Source: an uncultured Actinomycetes bacterium
Lineage (GTDB): Bacteria > Actinomycetota > Acidimicrobiia > Acidimicrobiales > Ilumatobacteraceae
Length of the DNA stretch: 7,883 bases
Direction: 5' to 3'
Assembly (NCBI GenBank): GCA_937927625.1
Contig: CALBSD010000133.1
Span: 1 to 7,883, forward strand
A program made the position numbers and the translations under genes. Below, piece after piece: positions 5,401-7,883 of this stretch; the first letter of the stretch is position 1, and every line of letters begins with the position of its first letter. Below the pieces are notes generated by a model, which saw only the letters and a program-made list of their open reading frames with translations, was not told the DNA's origin and searched no databases.

Positions 5401-5458
5401 ACTCCCGGCACAAACCGCCGGGCAGCTATCCACACCCTGTGGATTGTGCTGTGGACGA
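5374..5458. promoter_or_regulatory. DnaA-box cluster upstream of dnaA
   Basis: Four near-consensus 9-mers: GTATCCACA at 5374-5382 and CTATCCACA at 5426-5434 on the plus strand, and TGTGGATTG at 5438-5446 and TGTGGACGA at 5450-5458 in inverted orientation. The last three start 12 bp apart. Two of them form a perfect 7-bp inverted repeat (ATCCACA, CCC, TGTGGAT; 5428-5444), which could also fold in the dnaA leader RNA. The cluster ends just before the dnaA ribosome binding site. DnaA autoregulation or an origin sub-region is likely. Confidence 0.65.
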
Positions 5459-5476
5459 CATCTAAGGAGGCACAAG

Positions 5477-6838
5477 ATGAGCAACCACGAAGCAGTATGG
5501 AACGCAACCGCGCAACTGCTGAAGGCACAGGTATCGGAAGGCGTGTGGTTCTCCACATTCAACGACGTCATCGCTGTTGCAAGCACTGACGACTCTTTGC
5601 ATCTGCAAGTTCCGAACGCACATGTCCACGATCGCATCATCACTCGTTACCGCCCACTCGTCATCGATGCCCTCGATGAGATTGGTGAGAGTGATCGCGA
5701 ACTCGTCATTGAGATCACTGATCTTGTTACAGGCACCGATACAACAGTTGTCGCACCAGATGAAACATCTGTCCCTGCCGCTGTCGTAAACCCCAATAAC
5801 GGCAAGGGAAATGCGGTAGGCCTCAACCCGCGTTACACCTTCGAAAACTTTGTGAAGGGTGCATCAAACCAATTCGCTTTGGCTGCAGCGTTACGCGTTG
5901 CTGAAACTCCAGCCCGTTCGTACAACCCTCTATTCATCTACGGACAAGCCGGTCTCGGTAAGACACACCTTCTCCAAGCAATTGGTTGGTATGTACATGC
6001 TCACTACGCGCACTACGAAGTTCGTTATGTGTCGACTGAAACTTTTTTGAACGAATATGTCGATGCGATTCGTACAAATACGACCGCCGCCTTCAAACGC
6101 CGCTACCGCGACGTCGATGTGTTGCTTATTGACGACATCCAGTTCATGGAAGGAAAAGAAGGACTCCAAGAGGAGTTTTTCCACACCTTCAACAGCCTCC
6201 ACGGCGCCAACAAACAGATCGTGATTTCATCTGACCGCATGCCAGATGCCATCCCCACTCTCGAAGATCGCCTCCGTGGTCGCTTCCGTTGGGGCCTCAT
6301 CACCGATATTCAGCCACCAGACCTCGAAACCCGCCTGGCCATCCTTCGCAATAAGGCAGACCGGGATAACACCCCCCTTCCTGCAGATGTCCTGGAATTC
6401 ATTGCCACCAACATCACCTCGAACATCCGTGAATTGGAAGGCGCCCTCATCCGAGTCACCGCCTACGCCAACCTCACCCGTGAGCCAGCCTCCGTGGCGA
6501 TGGCCGAGCAGCAGTTGGCTGACCTCCTCACCGCGACTGCACCCAAGCACCGCACCGACGAGGAAATGCTGACGGAAATCGCTGGATACCTCGGATTCTC
6601 GGTGGAAGCCCTCAAGGGTAAGTCCCGCCAACGTCCTTTGGTCTCTGCCCGCCAGTTAGCCATGTATGTCTTCCGTGACATGACCGAACTCAGTTACCCA
6701 GCCATCGCTCGTCTCTTTGGCGGCCGCGACCACACCACTGTGATCCATGCCGTGGACAAGACCCAACGCCTCATGCGCGAGGACAAAGCCACGTTCGATC
6801 AGGTCACCGACATCATCGGTCGCATCAAGAACTCGTAA
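5477..6838 (+). CDS. dnaA: Chromosomal replication initiator protein DnaA
   Basis: DnaA binds DnaA boxes at oriC as an ATP-dependent filament, melts the origin and loads the helicase. The 453-residue product shows all four domains. Domain I is about 1-80 (EAVWNATAQLLKAQVSEGVWFSTF). Domain II is a short linker, about 85-115. Domain III is the AAA+ core from about 118 (YTFENFVKGASNQFA): Walker A GQAGLGKT 156-163, Walker B VLLIDDIQF 215-223, sensor I VISSDRMP 249-256, arginine finger Arg269 within RLRGRFRWG, sensor II NIRELEGAL 316-324. Domain IV is the DNA-binding helix-turn-helix with GRDHTTVIHA at 416-425. The ATG at 5477 has AAGGAGG 6 nt upstream; the upstream frame extension to 5369 runs through DnaA boxes and lacks family similarity. 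It is shorter than many actinobacterial DnaA proteins because of its brief domain II. Confidence 0.98.
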   Translation: MSNHEAVWNATAQLLKAQVSEGVWFSTFNDVIAVASTDDSLHLQVPNAHVHDRIITRYRPLVIDALDEIGESDRELVIEITDLVTGTDTTVVAPDETSVPAAVVNPNNGKGNAVGLNPRYTFENFVKGASNQFALAAALRVAETPARSYNPLFIYGQAGLGKTHLLQAIGWYVHAHYAHYEVRYVSTETFLNEYVDAIRTNTTAAFKRRYRDVDVLLIDDIQFMEGKEGLQEEFFHTFNSLHGANKQIVISSDRMPDAIPTLEDRLRGRFRWGLITDIQPPDLETRLAILRNKADRDNTPLPADVLEFIATNITSNIRELEGALIRVTAYANLTREPASVAMAEQQLADLLTATAPKHRTDEEMLTEIAGYLGFSVEALKGKSRQRPLVSARQLAMYVFRDMTELSYPAIARLFGGRDHTTVIHAVDKTQRLMREDKATFDQVTDIIGRIKNS

Positions 6839-6856
6839 TAAGAGGAGACGGCGGCT

Positions 6857-7126
6857 GTGAATCTCGTGGGGACGACCATGTGGACTGATTGTGGGGCAAC
6901 GGGGATAAACCCGATGTCATCCACAAGCCCACAAGTTGCACCGATGAAACATGTGGTTAACGGGTCTTTGTCGTACACACCCGCTTTTCAGCAGCCACAA
7001 GGCTTAATCGGCGTCTGTCCACAATCCACAGCACCTATTACAACCATTACTTACATACATCACTTCACGGCCTCGGTAATCGCACCGTCCTACACTTGGC
7101 CAACAACCCTAAAGGTCACAGCATGA
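6857..7126 (+). CDS. Open frame spanning the origin (probably not a gene)
   Basis: A GTG at 6857 with AGGAG 9 nt upstream opens 89 codons that end in a TGA overlapping the dnaN ATG as ATGA. The product is Ser/Thr/Pro-rich, has no recognisable domain, and much of it is translated DnaA boxes, so coding is doubtful. If translated, it could couple dnaN translation to dnaA transcripts. Confidence 0.15.
   Translation: MNLVGTTMWTDCGATGINPMSSTSPQVAPMKHVVNGSLSYTPAFQQPQGLIGVCPQSTAPITTITYIHHFTASVIAPSYTWPTTLKVTA
7015..7062 (+). promoter_or_regulatory. Candidate origin unwinding element: tandem DnaA boxes plus DnaA-trio-like tract
   Basis: CTGTCCACA (7015-7023) and CAATCCACA (7022-7030) lie in tandem, then a short GCAC (7031-7034), then CTATTACAACCATTACTTAC from 7035 and further AT-rich sequence to about 7062. 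In the Bacillus subtilis origin, DnaA boxes, a GC-rich spacer and repeated trinucleotides (CTA/TTA on this strand, 3'-GAT/AAT-5' on the other) appear in that order. Here CTA, TTA, TTA and CTT fit the trio pattern, with CAA and CCA interrupting. Confidence 0.5.
7091..7096 (+). promoter_or_regulatory. Candidate dnaN -10 element
   Basis: TACACT fits TANNNT and would start a transcript about 20 nt before dnaN, leaving room for the AAAGG ribosome binding site at 7111-7115. No clear -35 is present. dnaN may instead be read from dnaA transcripts. Confidence 0.2.
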
Positions 7127-7883
7127 AGTTCAGAAGCGAACAAGGAATCCTCGCCGAAGCATTGGGAGCTCTCGCTCGTATTGCCTCGTCACGTAACGCT
7201 GGTACTCCTGCACTCGCCGGAGTCAAGATGGTCCTCACCGGAGACACGCTTGTCGCTTCGAGTACCGACCAGGACATCTCACTGCAGTTCACAATTCCTG
7301 TTGGTGGAGACACCGATGGTCAAGGACTTGTTAGTGCACGAATGTTGAACGACATTGTTCGCGTAATGCCGAGCGGCAAGATCACTGTGGAGTTCGCTGG
7401 AGACAACGCGACTATTTCTGCACAACGTTCACAGTTCACTGTTCCCACTCTTAACGCAGTTGATTTTCCTCGCACAACAAATGCCGGTGGAGAACCATTC
7501 ACGATTTCTTCTGCAGAGTTCAAAGCTGCTCTGTCACAAGTTGTTCTCGCTGCAAGCACCGACGGCCAGAAGTTGCATCTCTCTGCAGTGTTGATGACAT
7601 CAACCGATAAGGGAATTCGTTTGGTTGCAACTGACGGTTATCGATTGGCAATGCGTGACATCACTGGCACCGCTGGTCTTTCAACAGATTCATTCTTGAT
7701 TCCTGCACGCGCGCTTGGTGAGTTGCAACGTTTGCTTGATGCATCAGAAGAAATCACGATTCGTTTCAACGACTTCGATGCAACATTCCAGTCACCCGCA
7801 ATGACATTGTCGACACGTTTGATCAATGCGGATTACCCGCCGTATCAAACAATCATTCCGAAGAACAACACCAACAGTGCAAC
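7123..7883 (+). CDS. dnaN: DNA polymerase III beta subunit (sliding clamp), 3' end outside window
   Basis: DnaN forms the ring-shaped dimer that tethers the replicative polymerase to DNA. The window holds 253 codons of a protein usually about 370-380 residues, so about two thirds: domain 1 (about 1-120), domain 2 (about 125-245) and the start of domain 3. Recognisable parts are the N terminus MKFRSEQGILAEALGALARI, the SARMLNDIVRVMP segment at 71-83, the signature ATDGYRLA at 169-176 and INADYPPYQTIIP at 234-246. In domain 2 the usual RPxLxGV-like strand reads KLHLSAV (150-156). ATG at 7123 has AAAGG 7 nt upstream. Position after dnaA confirms identity. Confidence 0.97.
   Translation, partial: MKFRSEQGILAEALGALARIASSRNAGTPALAGVKMVLTGDTLVASSTDQDISLQFTIPVGGDTDGQGLVSARMLNDIVRVMPSGKITVEFAGDNATISAQRSQFTVPTLNAVDFPRTTNAGGEPFTISSAEFKAALSQVVLAASTDGQKLHLSAVLMTSTDKGIRLVATDGYRLAMRDITGTAGLSTDSFLIPARALGELQRLLDASEEITIRFNDFDATFQSPAMTLSTRLINADYPPYQTIIPKNNTNSA

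Larger units (their letters stand above)
6839..7122. other. oriC: Putative oriC, dnaA-dnaN intergenic region
   Basis: This 284-bp gap is the usual actinobacterial origin position. Imperfect DnaA boxes are TCATCCACA 6917-6925, TGTGGTTAA 6952-6960 (inverted), CTGTCCACA 7015-7023 and CAATCCACA 7022-7030; weaker CCACA/TGTGG words add to the density. An AT-richer stretch follows the last boxes. No perfect box is present, unlike the box at 40-48. No terminator was seen after dnaA. Confidence 0.7.

Noticed and set aside
5369..5476. 36-codon N-terminal extension of dnaA from TTG at 5369
   Set aside because: It runs through DnaA boxes and the AAGGAGG that serves ATG 5477, and it has no DnaA similarity.
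1..7883. Mobile element, CRISPR array, toxin-antitoxin or defence system
   Set aside because: Every stretch over 300 bp is filled by a conserved housekeeping gene; no transposase, direct-repeat array, or unexplained gene was found.

Overview
The window is a bacterial chromosome replication-origin neighbourhood with the conserved order parB-parA-rsmG-jag-yidC-yidD-rnpA-rpmH on the minus strand, diverging from dnaA-dnaN on the plus strand. Gene order, protein sequences and mid-range GC point to Actinomycetota. The short divergent RsmG, the YidC first membrane segment and the DnaA sequence are, from memory, most like Acidimicrobiia; that class assignment is inference.

Layout. 1-153: a short gene-free edge with four DnaA-box-like 9-mers, three of them 11 bp apart. 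154-1861: parB and parA, overlapping by 26 bp, transcribed leftward. 1862-2073: a gap carrying three perfect 16-bp parS sites, the loading sites for the ParB made next door. 2074-2622: rsmG, apparently a leaderless gene starting at GTG. 2668-2693: a rho-independent terminator closing the upstream operon. 2721-5229: a compact operon rpmH-rnpA-yidD-yidC-jag with 4-bp stop/start overlaps at rpmH/rnpA and rnpA/yidD. 5230-5476: the divergent rpmH/dnaA control region with DnaA boxes. 5477-6838: dnaA. 6839-7122: the likely oriC, ending in two overlapping DnaA boxes and an AT-richer tract resembling a DnaA-trio unwinding element. 7123 to the right edge: dnaN, cut off by the window.

Together the genes cover replication initiation (DnaA, oriC), the sliding clamp (DnaN), origin segregation (ParA, ParB, parS), and ribosome/RNA/membrane biogenesis (L34, RNase P protein, YidD, YidC, KhpB/Jag, RsmG). 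No mobile element, CRISPR array, tRNA or rRNA was seen. I did not find a new multi-gene system. The points of interest are fine-scale: arrangement of DnaA boxes in three places, the parS cluster, a leaderless rsmG, and loss of otherwise conserved arginines in ParA and YidC.
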